Source of the DNA: Bosea sp. F3-2
GTDB lineage: Bacteria > Pseudomonadota > Alphaproteobacteria > Rhizobiales > Beijerinckiaceae
Length of the DNA stretch: 64,000 nt
Assembly (NCBI RefSeq): GCF_008253865.1
Contig: NZ_CP042331.1
Coordinates: 2,976,001-3,040,000, forward strand
Reading direction: 5' to 3'
Every line of letters starts with the position of its first letter. Within the stretch, counting starts at the first letter, position 1. Under the pieces are notes generated by a model, which ran no database searches, was not told where the DNA came from, and saw only the letters and a program-made list of their open reading frames with translations. Of this stretch, positions 52,122 to 61,840 are shown in pieces. The position numbers and the translations under genes were made by a program.

Positions 52122-52583
52122 TCAGGCAGCCTGAGCGGCCGACTCGGCGAGGATGGCGTAGATCGCAGCGGGGTCGCGAATCTTGCGGACCTGCTCCAGC
52201 ACCGACTGGTTGCGCAGCACGCGCGCAACGCGGGCGAGCGCCTTGAGATGATCGGCCCCCGCCCCCTCCGGCGCGATCAGCACGAAGATGATATCGACGG
52301 GCTGGCCATCCAGGGCGTCGAAATCGATCGGTTTCTCGGCGCGGGCGAACAGGCCGATCAGGCGGTCGATGCCGGGCATGCGGCCGTGGGGGATAGCGAT
52401 GCCGTCGCCGATGCCGGTCGAGCCGAGACGCTCGCGCTGGAGCAGCGCCTCGAAGATCTCGCGATCGGGAAGACCCGTCAGGGTGGCGGCATGCTGGGCA
52501 AGCTCCTGCAGAGCCTGCTTCTTGCCGTTAGCCCGTAGTGGCGAAATCACCGCGGCGGGGCTCAGGAGATCGGTCAGCGTCAT
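52122..52583 (-). CDS. ptsN: PTS IIA-like nitrogen-regulatory protein PtsN (EIIA-Ntr)
   Basis: The 153-residue protein has the phosphorylatable His66 in IAIPHGRMP and the family N-terminus MTLTDLLSPAAVISPL. EIIA-Ntr relays phosphate from PtsP/NPr and tunes K+ transport and nitrogen/carbon balance. It follows hpf and rpoN on the same strand, the classic order. An upstream ATG at 52595 is also possible. Confidence 0.92.
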   Translation of the reverse strand: MTLTDLLSPAAVISPLRANGKKQALQELAQHAATLTGLPDREIFEALLQRERLGSTGIGDGIAIPHGRMPGIDRLIGLFARAEKPIDFDALDGQPVDIIFVLIAPEGAGADHLKALARVARVLRNQSVLEQVRKIRDPAAIYAILAESAAQAA

Positions 52584-52667
52584 TCGCCCGTCCATGCATG
52601 TCCCGTGCCGGCCGAAACGCCGTCGGCACGGGTCAGGTTCGACGGCCGGAGCGGTCGCCCGCCGGCC

Positions 52668-53252
52668 TCAGGACAGCGATGCCGGCGGGTCGATCCAGCC
52701 GATATTACCGTCGCGGCGGCGGTATACGATGTTCATCCGACCATTGCCAGCATGGCGGAAGATGATGACGGGCGCACCAGTCAGGTCCAGCTCCGCGACC
52801 GCATCGCTGACCGTCAGAACATGCAGCGATTTGGTGGTTTCGGCCACGATCACCGGGTGATCGCCGGCGGAAACACCGTCGAACTCCTCGATATCATCAT
52901 CCGGAGCCGCGATCACATAGCTGGGGATTTCGATTCCGGCATCGCGTCCGTTGGCGGCCGAACGGTCCTTCAGCCGGCGCTTGTAGCGTCGCAGCCGCTT
53001 CTCGATGCGATCAGCCATCTTGTCGAGGCTGGCATAGGGATCGTGGGCGGTGGCGGAGGCTTCCAGCGTGATCCCCGAAGAGAGGTGGATGACGGTGTCG
53101 GTGCGGAAAGCCGTACCGTCCTTGTCAACCGTGACGTGGCCCTGATAGCCGCCCTCATAATATTTGCTGACGGCCGCAGCGACCCGCTCTTCGGCCTGGC
53201 CGCGCAGGGCCTCGCCGACATCGAGATTCTTGCCGGAGATTCGCAAGCTCAT
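52668..53252 (-). CDS. hpf: ribosome hibernation promoting factor, long form
   Basis: The 194-residue long HPF (RaiA-like N-terminal domain MSLRISGKNLDVGEALRGQ and a C-terminal dimerisation domain beginning about residue 125 with HPVIVAETTKSLHVLTVSDA) dimerises 70S ribosomes in stationary phase. ATG at 53252 with GGGGAAG. It lies between rpoN and ptsN, as in many proteobacteria. Confidence 0.92.
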   Translation of the reverse strand: MSLRISGKNLDVGEALRGQAEERVAAAVSKYYEGGYQGHVTVDKDGTAFRTDTVIHLSSGITLEASATAHDPYASLDKMADRIEKRLRRYKRRLKDRSAANGRDAGIEIPSYVIAAPDDDIEEFDGVSAGDHPVIVAETTKSLHVLTVSDAVAELDLTGAPVIIFRHAGNGRMNIVYRRRDGNIGWIDPPASLS

Positions 53253-53382
53253 GGAGTGCTTCCCCTTGTTTAGCCATGGCCAGTGCTCGGCCATCTCTAG
53301 GAACTAAGAACTGCGAGTCCGGGATGTCAATGCGACAAGGCGAGCATGGCGCCGATGCGCCGGCGTTTTGGAACCAAATTGC

Positions 53383-54936
53383 TCAACGCCCTGCGGCCGC
53401 CATCGCAACCTTCTCCCGCCTGCGCTCCATCGACGAGGGAATGCGCAGCGATTCCCGGTATTTCGCGACGGTGCGCCGGGCGATGTCGATGCCGGTGGCC
53501 TTGAGTCTGGTGACGATGGCATCGTCGGAGAGCACGTCGCTCGGACTTTCCTCGTCGATCATCTGCTTGATGCGGAAGCGCACGGCCTCGGCCGAATGCG
53601 CCTCGCCATAGCCGGTGGCCGCGATCGCCGCCGAGAAGAAGTACTTCATCTCGAAGACGCCGCGCGAGCAGGTCAGGTACTTGTTCGAGGTGACGCGCGA
53701 GACGGTCGATTCGTGCATGCCGATGGCGTCGGCGACCGTCTTCAGGTTGAGCGGACGCAGATGCTCGACGCCATAGGCGAAGAAGCCATCCTGCTGGCGT
53801 ACGATTTCGCTGGCGACCTTCAGGATCGTGCGGGCGCGCTGCTCGAGCGAACGGGTCAGCCAGTTCGCCGTCTGCAGGCATTCGGCGATGAAGGCCTTCT
53901 CCTCGTCGTTGCGAGCCGCCTTCGAAACGCGGGCATGATAAGTCTGATTGACGAGCAGGCGCGGCAGCGTGTCCGGGTTGAGGTCGATCAGCCAGGAGCC
54001 ATCGGGCGCGGCGCGGATGAAGACATCCGGAACGACCGTCTCCGCAGCCGAACCGCCGAAGGCCCGGCCGGGCTTGGGATCGAGCCGGCGGATCTCGGCG
54101 ACCATGTCGGCGATATCTTCATCATCGACGCCGCAGACGCGCTTCAGCGCGGCAAAATCGCGCTTGGCGACGAGATGGAGGTTCGCCACCAGGGCCTGCA
54201 TCGCCGGATCGAAGCGGTCGCGGTCGCGTAGCTGGATCGTGAGGCATTCAGCAACGTCGCGTGCCGCCACCCCCGAGGGATCGAAACTCTGGACGATGCG
54301 CAGCACGGCTTCCACCCGCTCGATGCCGACGCCGAGACGTTCGGCGATGTCCGGGACGGGCTCGGCGAGATAGCCGCTGTCGTCGACCGCATCGATGAGG
54401 TGCCGGCCGATGATGCGCTCGGCCGGATCGGTCACGGCGAGGTCGAGCTGGGCGCTGAGATGGTCGTGCAGCGAGGCTTCCGCCGTCAGCCCGCTCTCGA
54501 AGCCTTCCGGCCCGTCCTCGAAGGAGCCGCCGCGCGAGCCATAGGCGCCACCGATCACCGGAAGGCTGTCGGCGCCGGCCGAATCGCTGCGGGCAGCGCT
54601 TGGCTGCTCGCTCTGAAAGACATTGTCGAGGCCGGTGCCAAGCCTGCCCTCCATCCCCTCCTGGGTATGCAGGCTTTCGGCACGGGCAAAGCTCTCGGGA
54701 TCGGCCGCGAGCGGGCTGTGGAGATCCTGGCCGCGCAGCGGGGCTTCCGAGCCATCGTCCCGCTCCAGCAACGGGTTCCGTTCAAGCTCGCCGTCGACGA
54801 AGTTCTGGAGTTCCAGATGCGAGAGCTGCAGGAGCTTGATCGCCTGCAGCAGCTGCGGCGTCATCACCAGGGACTGACCCTGACGCAACTCCATGCGCGG
54901 CATCATCGCCATGCGCGAAAGGCCCTTCTCGCTCAC
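53383..54936 (-). CDS. rpoN: RNA polymerase sigma-54 factor
   Basis: The 517-residue sigma factor has an N-terminal glutamine-rich region I (LRQGQSLVMTPQLLQAIKLLQ), an acidic variable region, the core-binding and HTH regions (VADAIGMHESTVSRV) and the C-terminal RpoN box ARRTVAKYRE. The start is GTG 54936; a start at an internal ATG nearby would also keep region I. It directs nitrogen and other alternative promoters. Confidence 0.95.
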   Translation of the reverse strand: MSEKGLSRMAMMPRMELRQGQSLVMTPQLLQAIKLLQLSHLELQNFVDGELERNPLLERDDGSEAPLRGQDLHSPLAADPESFARAESLHTQEGMEGRLGTGLDNVFQSEQPSAARSDSAGADSLPVIGGAYGSRGGSFEDGPEGFESGLTAEASLHDHLSAQLDLAVTDPAERIIGRHLIDAVDDSGYLAEPVPDIAERLGVGIERVEAVLRIVQSFDPSGVAARDVAECLTIQLRDRDRFDPAMQALVANLHLVAKRDFAALKRVCGVDDEDIADMVAEIRRLDPKPGRAFGGSAAETVVPDVFIRAAPDGSWLIDLNPDTLPRLLVNQTYHARVSKAARNDEEKAFIAECLQTANWLTRSLEQRARTILKVASEIVRQQDGFFAYGVEHLRPLNLKTVADAIGMHESTVSRVTSNKYLTCSRGVFEMKYFFSAAIAATGYGEAHSAEAVRFRIKQMIDEESPSDVLSDDAIVTRLKATGIDIARRTVAKYRESLRIPSSMERRREKVAMAAAGR

Positions 54937-55075
54937 GCGCCCGACGGCACGCTTCTTGCTTTCGAAAAGAACCCTAGCGCCAGCTCATCGCCGCGTCAAA
55001 GCCCATGCCTCGTTTGCGGGCAGGATTTTTGATGCACCGCAACAGCGCGATGCAAATCCAGGCAGACACCTCGCC

Positions 55076-55957
55076 TCAGAGGCGGAAATCCTCGCCGAGA
55101 TAGACACGGCGGACATCGGGATTGGCGATGATCTCGGCCGGCGAGCCTTCGGTGAGCACGCGGCCGGAATGGATGATGTAGGCGCGGTCGACGAGCCCCA
55201 GTGTCTCGCGGACATTGTGGTCGGTGATGAGAACGCCGATGCCGCGGTCGGTCAGCTGACGCACCAGCGCCTGGATATCGCCGACCGCGATCGGATCGAT
55301 GCCGGCGAAGGGCTCGTCGAGCAGGATGAAGGAGGGCTTGCCGGCGAGCGCTCGGGCGATCTCGCAGCGACGACGCTCACCACCGGAGAGCGCGATCGAC
55401 GGCGCCTTGCGTAGCCGCGAAATGGTGAACTCCTCGAGCAGCTGGTCGAGCTGGCGCTCGCGCGCCTTGCGATTGGGCTCGACCACCTCGAGCACGGAAC
55501 GGATGTTGTCCTCCACCGACAGCCCGCGGAAGATCGAGGCCTCCTGCGGCAGATAGCCGATGCCGAGCCGGGCGCGCTGGTACATCGGCAGGCCGGTGAT
55601 GTCGTTGCCTTCGAGCGAGATGACGCCGAAATCGGCCCCGACGAGGCCCGTGATCATGTAAAAGATCGTGGTCTTGCCGGCGCCGTTCGGGCCGAGCAGG
55701 CCGACCGCCTCGCCCTGACGCAAATAAAGGCTGGCATCGGACACCACGGTGCGGCCGCCATAGCTTTTGCGCAGATTGCTGACGGCGAGGATGCCGGGCC
55801 CGCCGATCGCCACGGCGGTGGCGCCGAACGCGCCCTCTTCCGCAGCGCGCTTGCCGCTGCCGAAGAGCCCGCGCAGGCGGCCGAAGACTCCACCCGAGTT
55901 CGGAGCCTGGGTCCGTGCGGGCATGGTGGCAGGGCGGGGTGCTTCGGAGACGGTCAC
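55076..55957 (-). CDS. lptB: LPS export ABC transporter ATP-binding protein
   Basis: The 293-residue protein has an N-terminal extension of about 55 residues and then a full ABC domain: Walker A GPNGAGKTT, signature LSGGERRR, Walker B FILLDEPFAG, and the H-loop in ITDHNVRE. It powers LptB2FG extraction of lipopolysaccharide. Order lptC-lptA-lptB-rpoN. The N-terminal extension is longer than in enterobacterial LptB. Confidence 0.94.
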   Translation of the reverse strand: MTVSEAPRPATMPARTQAPNSGGVFGRLRGLFGSGKRAAEEGAFGATAVAIGGPGILAVSNLRKSYGGRTVVSDASLYLRQGEAVGLLGPNGAGKTTIFYMITGLVGADFGVISLEGNDITGLPMYQRARLGIGYLPQEASIFRGLSVEDNIRSVLEVVEPNRKARERQLDQLLEEFTISRLRKAPSIALSGGERRRCEIARALAGKPSFILLDEPFAGIDPIAVGDIQALVRQLTDRGIGVLITDHNVRETLGLVDRAYIIHSGRVLTEGSPAEIIANPDVRRVYLGEDFRL

Positions 55958-55984
55958 TGCGGCACGATCAGTTGGTGGGCGCGG

Positions 55985-56683
55985 TCAGTTCGTGGGCTTG
56001 GGCGCCGGCTTGGCGCCGGGCTTGTTCGCGTCGGCCTTGTTCGTATCCGAGTTCGGCACGAAGAAGCCCTGGACGCGGCCGCCCTTGTTGGTCTCGACAT
56101 TGGCGACGCCGGTGACCGTGTTGTAGGTCAGCTTCTCGCCGCGGGTGATGTTCGGCCCGTCGTTCAGGGCGACGTTGCCGGTCATGATCACGACATTGTT
56201 GGCCCGGTCGAACTCGGCATTGTCGGAGGTCGCGGCCTGGGTCTTCGAAACGACGGTGACCGGCCCCTTGCAGAGGATGCGCTTGATCGAGCTGTCATTG
56301 CTGTTCGGCGAGGCCGGAGTCGCGGCGGCGGGCTTGGCACCGCCAGTGCCGCCCTGCCCGCCGTTGCGCCCTTCGTAGAGCACGGTCATCACCGAGCAGC
56401 GCACCGTGGTCTCGCCCTGGACCGCGACGACATTGCCGGTGAAGACGGCCTTGTTCTCCTTGTCGAGCACGTCGAGCTTGTCGGCGTCGATCTTGATCGG
56501 CTCCTTGCTGTCGCCCCCGAGACCGCCGAGCGGCGAAGAGGCATTGCCGCCGCGCGCCTTGCCCTGCGCAGCCTGCGCAAACGCCGCCTGCGGGGCTGCG
56601 GCCAGGACGACGCCCGCCGCCAGCAGCAGGGCGGCGCCGCGGAAGCCCTTGGCGAAACGGAAACTGTGGCTTGCCGTGCTCAT
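55985..56683 (-). CDS. lptA: LptA-like LPS transport periplasmic protein
   Basis: The 232-residue protein has a signal peptide (GAALLLAAGVVLAAAPQAAFA) and an OstA/LptA beta-jellyroll domain (PIKIDADKLDVLDKENKAVFTGNVVAVQGE and NVVIMTGNVALNDGPN), forming the periplasmic bridge for LPS. A low-complexity Pro/Asn/Ala linker (AAATPASPNSN) and a long Lys/Pro-rich tail are unusual additions. ATG at 56683 precedes the signal peptide. Confidence 0.9.
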   Translation of the reverse strand: MSTASHSFRFAKGFRGAALLLAAGVVLAAAPQAAFAQAAQGKARGGNASSPLGGLGGDSKEPIKIDADKLDVLDKENKAVFTGNVVAVQGETTVRCSVMTVLYEGRNGGQGGTGGAKPAAATPASPNSNDSSIKRILCKGPVTVVSKTQAATSDNAEFDRANNVVIMTGNVALNDGPNITRGEKLTYNTVTGVANVETNKGGRVQGFFVPNSDTNKADANKPGAKPAPKPTN

Positions 56684-56684
56684 G

Positions 56685-57473
56685 TCACTGTCTCTTCCCG
56701 TTGCCAGCATTGTTGGCAGGCGCGTCGCCTGCCGGGGCAGCCCGGTTCGCGTTCAGCAGTTCCGGCATCGGCGTGCTGCCCTCGCGCTCGGGTCCGGCGA
56801 TCGTACCTGCTGGCGCGTTCCTGATGAAGACCCGGACTCGCCCCTCGAATGCGATCAACTCGCCATTGTTCTTCACGTCAAGCGTGTTGGCGTCCACCGT
56901 CGTCTCGCCGAGAGAGACCTTGACCGGTTCCTGCGAAGTCACGGCGCCGGATTTGAAGTCGACATCGGCCGTCTTCATCTGCATGTCATGGCCGCTCTCG
57001 GTACGAACCTTCACGTCGTCGACGAGCCTGAGCTTTTCCTTCTGGGTGTCGAACAGGCCTGTCTTCGCGTTGACCGTCACCCAACCCTCGCGCTCCATCT
57101 GGATGCGGGCAGTCAAGGTCTGAAGCTCGATCTGCGTCGGATTCTTGATCTCCTGGAAAGCGTTCTCGGCCGTGACCTGATAGGGCCGGTTGTTCTTTCG
57201 ATAGCCGGAGAGCTTCGGCGTCTCCATCCGGACCTTGCCGCCGGTGATGCCGACCGAACTGACCGAGACATTGGCGAGCTTGCCGCGGAGCGGATTGAGG
57301 AAGGGGATCACGACCAGCGCGAGCACCAGCGTCACCGCGGTCAGAGGGATCAGCTTGCGCAGGATGTGAACGGCACGGGTGTGACGGCGCGCAGCGGCAA
57401 AGGCCGCGCGACGGCGCAGCGCCTGCGTGGAAATCCTCCCCGCCGGGTCGTTCAAGGTCATTGCCACAGTCAT
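56685..57473 (-). CDS. lptC: LPS export protein LptC
   Basis: The 262-residue inner-membrane bitopic protein has one N-terminal helix (LIPLTAVTLVLALVVIPFLNP) and a periplasmic LptC beta-jellyroll (VRMETPKLSGYRKNNRPYQVTAENAFQ). It receives LPS from LptFG and passes it to LptA, encoded 1 bp downstream. It starts the lptCAB-rpoN run. Confidence 0.9.
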   Translation of the reverse strand: MTVAMTLNDPAGRISTQALRRRAAFAAARRHTRAVHILRKLIPLTAVTLVLALVVIPFLNPLRGKLANVSVSSVGITGGKVRMETPKLSGYRKNNRPYQVTAENAFQEIKNPTQIELQTLTARIQMEREGWVTVNAKTGLFDTQKEKLRLVDDVKVRTESGHDMQMKTADVDFKSGAVTSQEPVKVSLGETTVDANTLDVKNNGELIAFEGRVRVFIRNAPAGTIAGPEREGSTPMPELLNANRAAPAGDAPANNAGNGKRQ

Positions 57474-57619
57474 GCCCCGCGCAATGGCAGCCGCTCACGG
57501 CTTTTTCGTGTCGCCGGGCGAACCGCAACGCGCCCCCGCGCCGCTCGCTCCAGATCGGACGGGCGCACCCCTTGCGCCACGTCTTCGCGGCAGACTGACG
57601 CAAGAAGCCTTCGAAATTG

Positions 57620-58234
57620 TCAAGTGTGAGCGAAGATGTCGGTCTCCGCCCAGCCTGCCAAATCGAGCTCGGCGCGGTAAGGCAGAAACTGGAAGCAGGC
57701 CTGAGCGAGATGGCTGCGGCCCTCGCGCGCCAGCATCGCCTCGAGCTTGGCGTGGAGCGCATGCAGATGCAGCACGTCAGAGGCGGCGTAGGCGAGCTGG
57801 GCCTCGCTGAGCGTATCTGCGCCCCAGTCCGAGGATTGCTGCTGCTTCGAGAGCTCGATGCCGAGCAGCTCGCGCACCAGATCCTTCAGACCGTGACGAT
57901 CCGTATAGGTGCGGGTCAGCTTCGAGGCGATCTTTGTGCAGTAGACCGGGGCCGTGACCACACCGAAGGCGTGACGCAGCACCGCGACGTCGAAGCGCGC
58001 GAAGTGGAAGAGCTTCAATACGGCCGGGTCTTCGAGCAGGCGGATCAGGTTCTTGGGACGCTCGCCATCCTTCAGGATCTGGACGACGTCGGCGGTGCCG
58101 TCACCACGCGAGAGCTGGACCACGCAAAGCCGGTCACGATGCGGGTTGAGGCCGAGCGTCTCGGTGTCGATCGCGACGCTCGAACCGGCCTCGTAGCCGT
58201 CAGGCAGATCGCCGCGATGAAAACGGATGGTCAT
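57620..58234 (-). CDS. rnd: ribonuclease D (3'-5' exonuclease)
   Basis: The 204-residue DEDDy exonuclease has Exo I VAIDTETLGL, Exo II FHFARFDVAVL and Exo III YAASDVLHLH. It lacks the C-terminal HRDC domains of E. coli RNase D, as is common in alphaproteobacteria. ATG at 58234 with GAGG. It precedes lptC on the same strand. Confidence 0.92.
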   Translation of the reverse strand: MTIRFHRGDLPDGYEAGSSVAIDTETLGLNPHRDRLCVVQLSRGDGTADVVQILKDGERPKNLIRLLEDPAVLKLFHFARFDVAVLRHAFGVVTAPVYCTKIASKLTRTYTDRHGLKDLVRELLGIELSKQQQSSDWGADTLSEAQLAYAASDVLHLHALHAKLEAMLAREGRSHLAQACFQFLPYRAELDLAGWAETDIFAHT

Positions 58235-58467
58235 GCTCGAAACCTCACTCGGGCTGCGCTGAGGCGCCCTTTCAACAGTACTCACCAAATGGAATGGCGG
58301 CAGACCGCACCGGAACGGCGCGCCTTCCGCAGCTAGCGGCCCCGTCTGGCTGGTTCAAGCCTTTTCTGAGTTGGCACAACTGGCCGACCACCCCGTTAAC
58401 CTTTTATTCACTATAAGCTTCAAGCTTTCGTTAAGACATGCGAAAAGGGGGCAACCGGAGCTGACGC

Positions 58468-58893
58468 ATGTCCCCGATTCGCCTCTTCTGCGATCTCGAT
58501 GGCCGTATTGGCTTGCGGGCCTTCTGGCTCGGCAGCGCCGTCGTGGCACTCACCCTGTTTGCGCTGCAAAGGATCCTGCCCCAGCTGACGGATCCTCAGA
58601 CCGCGCGCACCGCTCTCGCCTTCGCGAATGCCTTTGCGCTGTTCCCTTGGGTGGCGCTGGCAGCCAAGCGCGCCACCGACCGGGGCAGCAGCTCGCTCTT
58701 CGGCATCCTGCTGATCTGCGCGATCGTGCTGCCGGACCACCTGCGGCTCTACATGCCGTTCGGCTGGCGGCCCTCGCTGGAAGCGATCTCGACCATCGCC
58801 TGGGTGGTCGCTTTCATCGATCTCGGCCTGATGCCCTCAGCCAAGGACGAGCCGGCAGAGGCAATGGTCGCCGTCGAGGCCAGTTCCCGCTAG
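58468..58893 (+). CDS. DUF805-like small membrane protein
   Basis: The 141-residue protein opens with LDGRIGLRAFWLGSAVV, close to the GRIGRKEFW start of DUF805 proteins, followed by three or four transmembrane helices (PWVALAAKRATDRG between helices). The family is of unknown function. It diverges from rnd. Confidence 0.75.
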   Translation: MSPIRLFCDLDGRIGLRAFWLGSAVVALTLFALQRILPQLTDPQTARTALAFANAFALFPWVALAAKRATDRGSSSLFGILLICAIVLPDHLRLYMPFGWRPSLEAISTIAWVVAFIDLGLMPSAKDEPAEAMVAVEASSR

Positions 58894-58960
58894 GCCGAAA
58901 GCGCGCTCGATCGCCGCGCGTCCTATCGGACACGAAGTGGCGATCTAACTCTTTGTTTGA

Positions 58961-59006
58961 GCATCGGATTCCTCCGAAAAGTGGATTCCACTTTTCGGTC
59001 CGATGC
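58961..59006. repeat. 46-bp palindromic repeat, copy 2
   Basis: It is the inverted counterpart of 34618-34663, differing at two positions. It sits directly upstream of dapE and could place a hairpin in its leader. Confidence 0.75.
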
Positions 59007-59020
59007 TTTAAAGCGGCGGC

Positions 59021-60232
59021 ATGACGACTGCATCTGCTGCTTCAGCCCCGGCCCTTTCCTTCGACCCTGCCGATCCGGTCGCACTGACACAGGCGCTGGT
59101 GCGCTGCCCCTCCGTCACGCCGCAGGAAGGCGGAGCGCTCGCCCTGCTCGCCACGGTGCTGGCGGCGGAGGGCTACGAGGTTCATCGTCCGGTCTTCGGC
59201 GAGCCCGGCACGCCGGATGTTGAGAACCTCTATGCCCGCATCGGCAACGCGGCCCCGGTCTTCGTCATCGCCGGCCATACCGATGTCGTGCCCGTCGGCG
59301 ACGAGGCGGCCTGGACGCGTGCACCCTTCGACGGCGCGATCGAGAATGGCATCCTCTACGGGCGCGGCGCCTGCGACATGAAGGGCGGGCTCGCCGCCAT
59401 GATCTCTGCTGCGATCCGATATCGCCGCGAGAATCCCAATGCGCCCGGCTCGATCGCCTTTCTCGTCACCGGCGACGAAGAGGGACCGGCCGTCAACGGC
59501 ACCGTGAAGCTGCTGGCGTGGGCGCATGAGCGTGGCGAGCGCTTCGACCACTGCATCCTCGGCGAGCCAACCAATCCGGCAACGATGAGCGACATGATCA
59601 AGATCGGCCGGCGCGGCTCGCTGACCGGCAAGCTCACCGTCCACGGCATCCAGGGCCATGTCGGCTACCCGCATCTCGCCGATAATCCGATCCGCGGCAT
59701 GGTCCGGTTGCTGGCGGCGCTTGACGCCGCGCCACTCGACGCCGGCACGAAGCATTTCGACCCGAGCAATCTCGAGGTGACAACGCTCGACGTCGGCAAC
59801 GCCGCGACGAACGTCATCCCCGCACAGGCGAAAGCCGTCTTCAACATCCGCTTCAACGATGTCTGGACGCCGGAGACGCTCGCGGCCGAGATCGACCGGC
59901 GCCTGCGCGAGGCAGCGGGCAACACCGTGCGCTACGAGATCAGCTTCCAGCCGACCAATGCCGTCGCCTTCCTGACCGAACCCGGCCCCTTCGTGACCAT
60001 GGTCGCGGATGCAGTCGCCGCCGAGACCGGCAAGCGGCCGGCGCTCTCGACGACCGGCGGCACCTCAGACGCCCGCTTCATCAAGGGCTATTGCCCCGTT
60101 GTCGAATACGGCGTCGTCGGCAAGACGATGCACCAGATCGACGAATGCGTCGCCGTCGCGGACCTCGCCGCGCTGGAGCGGATCACGCATCGTTTACTCG
60201 CCAGCTATTTTGCAGCGCAACATACGGCTTGA
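59021..60232 (+). CDS. dapE: succinyl-diaminopimelate desuccinylase
   Basis: The 403-residue M20 binuclear-zinc enzyme of the lysine/diaminopimelate pathway has AGHTDVVPVGD, GRGACDMKGGLAAM and TGDEEGPAVNGT; SDARFIKG and MHQIDECV lie late in the chain, as in DapE. It hydrolyses N-succinyl-L,L-DAP. ATG at 59021 sits 14 bp after a palindromic repeat. Confidence 0.93.
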   Translation: MTTASAASAPALSFDPADPVALTQALVRCPSVTPQEGGALALLATVLAAEGYEVHRPVFGEPGTPDVENLYARIGNAAPVFVIAGHTDVVPVGDEAAWTRAPFDGAIENGILYGRGACDMKGGLAAMISAAIRYRRENPNAPGSIAFLVTGDEEGPAVNGTVKLLAWAHERGERFDHCILGEPTNPATMSDMIKIGRRGSLTGKLTVHGIQGHVGYPHLADNPIRGMVRLLAALDAAPLDAGTKHFDPSNLEVTTLDVGNAATNVIPAQAKAVFNIRFNDVWTPETLAAEIDRRLREAAGNTVRYEISFQPTNAVAFLTEPGPFVTMVADAVAAETGKRPALSTTGGTSDARFIKGYCPVVEYGVVGKTMHQIDECVAVADLAALERITHRLLASYFAAQHTA

Positions 60233-60300
60233 CGCGCCGGAACCACGGGTCTTTATCTCTCTTAGACGAAAGTCTAAGATCGCAGATGATGGAGACCGTG

Positions 60301-60885
60301 ATGAGGCTCGCCGCCGACGACATCGCGCGCTCGCTGCGCGGTTCCTGGCACCTGATGACCCGCGGCACGGAGGCGCTTTCCGAACTCGACCTCAGTCGGG
60401 ACGGGTTCTGGCGCTCCTATCTCGCCTTTGCGCTGATGCTGCCGGCGACGATCGCGATCCTCGCCGCGACGCGCCTGATGGCCGGGCTGCCGAACAGTGC
60501 GGGCCTCTTCACTGCCCCCGAGCTCGTGCTGGCGGTCAGCGGCGCGCTCTGTCTCGCCATTCTCTCCGTGCCGGCTCTGCTGATCGCGCTGCGGCCCGAG
60601 CTTACGCACGCCCCGCGCTTCACCAGTTTCGTCATCGCCTGGAACTGGGCCGGCATCGTCTCGGCCAGCCTGATGGCGGTTCCGGCGGCCGTCTTCGCGC
60701 TCGGCTGGTCGACGCCGCAGCTTGCGCTGGTACAGTCGGCTTTCTTCGCCGCGATCGTGCTCCGGTTGCGCTATTGCGTGGCGCGGGCCGCCTTCGGCCA
60801 GGAAGGTAACGCCATCGCCCTGCCGCTGATCGTCGCCAGCGTCGTGCTCGACTATGGCGTGATCCGGCTGTTCGGCCTGTTCTAA
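60301..60885 (+). CDS. conserved-type membrane protein downstream of dapE
   Basis: The 194-residue protein starts at ATG 60301 with GGAG six bases upstream; earlier ATGs at 60286 and 60289 lack a site. A cytoplasmic N-terminus (DIARSLRGSWHLMTRG) precedes about five transmembrane helices. It is often seen between dapE and truA in Rhizobiales; function unknown. Confidence 0.75.
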   Translation: MRLAADDIARSLRGSWHLMTRGTEALSELDLSRDGFWRSYLAFALMLPATIAILAATRLMAGLPNSAGLFTAPELVLAVSGALCLAILSVPALLIALRPELTHAPRFTSFVIAWNWAGIVSASLMAVPAAVFALGWSTPQLALVQSAFFAAIVLRLRYCVARAAFGQEGNAIALPLIVASVVLDYGVIRLFGLF

Positions 60886-60892
60886 GCCGGCC

Positions 60893-61633
60893 TCAGTAGT
60901 CGACCCCGGCGAGATAAAGCCCACAGGACGGAGCCAGCGCCGCGCATTGCGCGCGGTCGCGCGCCGCCAGAATCTGGCCGAGCTTCTCTTCCGGCCAGCG
61001 CCCGGCCCCGACCATCTTCAGGCTGCCGACGATCGAGCGGACCTGATGGTGCAGGAAGGAGCGGGCATGGGTGTAGATCACGATCTCTGCGCCCTCGCGG
61101 CGGACATCGAGCCGGTCGATCGTGCGGATCGGGCTGTTGGCCTGGCATTCTGCGGCACGGAAGGTGGTGAAGTCGTGCTTGCCGAGCAGGGCCTTGGCCG
61201 CGCGGTCCATCGCCTCATGGTCGAGCTTCACCGGGACATGCCAGACGCGGCCGCGATCGAGCGCCGGCGGCGCCCGCCGGTCGAGGATGCGGTAGATGTA
61301 ATAGCGGCGCTTTGCCGAGATGCGGGCGTCGAAGTCATCCGGCACGATCTCGGCGCTGAGCACGCTGACCGTGACCTGCGCCTTCAGCCGGGCATTGCTC
61401 GCATCGCGCACGACATCGGTGCGCCATTCCTTGTCGAGATTGACATGGGCGACCTGATGGGTGGCGTGGACGCCGGCATCGGTACGGCCGGCGCAGTGCA
61501 GCCGCACGGGATGGCCGCAGAAGGCCTCGATCGCCTCTTCGACGCTCTGCTGCACCGAGGGGTCGGTCGCCTGACGCTGCCAGCCCGAGAAGGGCGTGCC
61601 GTCATATTCGATGACGAGCTTGTAGCGCGGCAT
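60893..61633 (-). CDS. truA: tRNA pseudouridine(38-40) synthase
   Basis: The 246-residue enzyme has YDGTPFSGWQRQ and the catalytic Asp52 in CAGRTDAGVHA. It isomerises U38-U40 in tRNA anticodon stems. ATG at 61633 is preferred. It is followed upstream by fmt and def on the same strand. Confidence 0.94.
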   Translation of the reverse strand: MPRYKLVIEYDGTPFSGWQRQATDPSVQQSVEEAIEAFCGHPVRLHCAGRTDAGVHATHQVAHVNLDKEWRTDVVRDASNARLKAQVTVSVLSAEIVPDDFDARISAKRRYYIYRILDRRAPPALDRGRVWHVPVKLDHEAMDRAAKALLGKHDFTTFRAAECQANSPIRTIDRLDVRREGAEIVIYTHARSFLHHQVRSIVGSLKMVGAGRWPEEKLGQILAARDRAQCAALAPSCGLYLAGVDY

Positions 61634-61668
61634 CAGACGGCTCCTCGCCACATGCCTTCCCCCGCGCC

Positions 61669-61816
61669 GTCATCCCGAACAAGCCGCCCTCGGGTCCGAC
61701 CTTCGGTCGGCCCAAGGACAAGCTCCGCGGCGCCGATCCGGGATCCATGCCGGAACGTACCCGACATAAGTTCAGGCATGGATCCCGGGTCTCCGCTTCG
61801 CTCCGCCCGGGATGAC
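61669..61816. repeat. palindromic intergenic repeat, GTCATCCCGG family
   Basis: GTCATCCCG at the left and CCCGGGATGAC at the right enclose GGATCCATGCC / GGCATGGATCC arms. It lies between fmt and truA and is related to the copies at 20162 and 62797. Confidence 0.72.
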
Positions 61817-61840
61817 AGTGTCGAGGGTGGCACGATCAAC

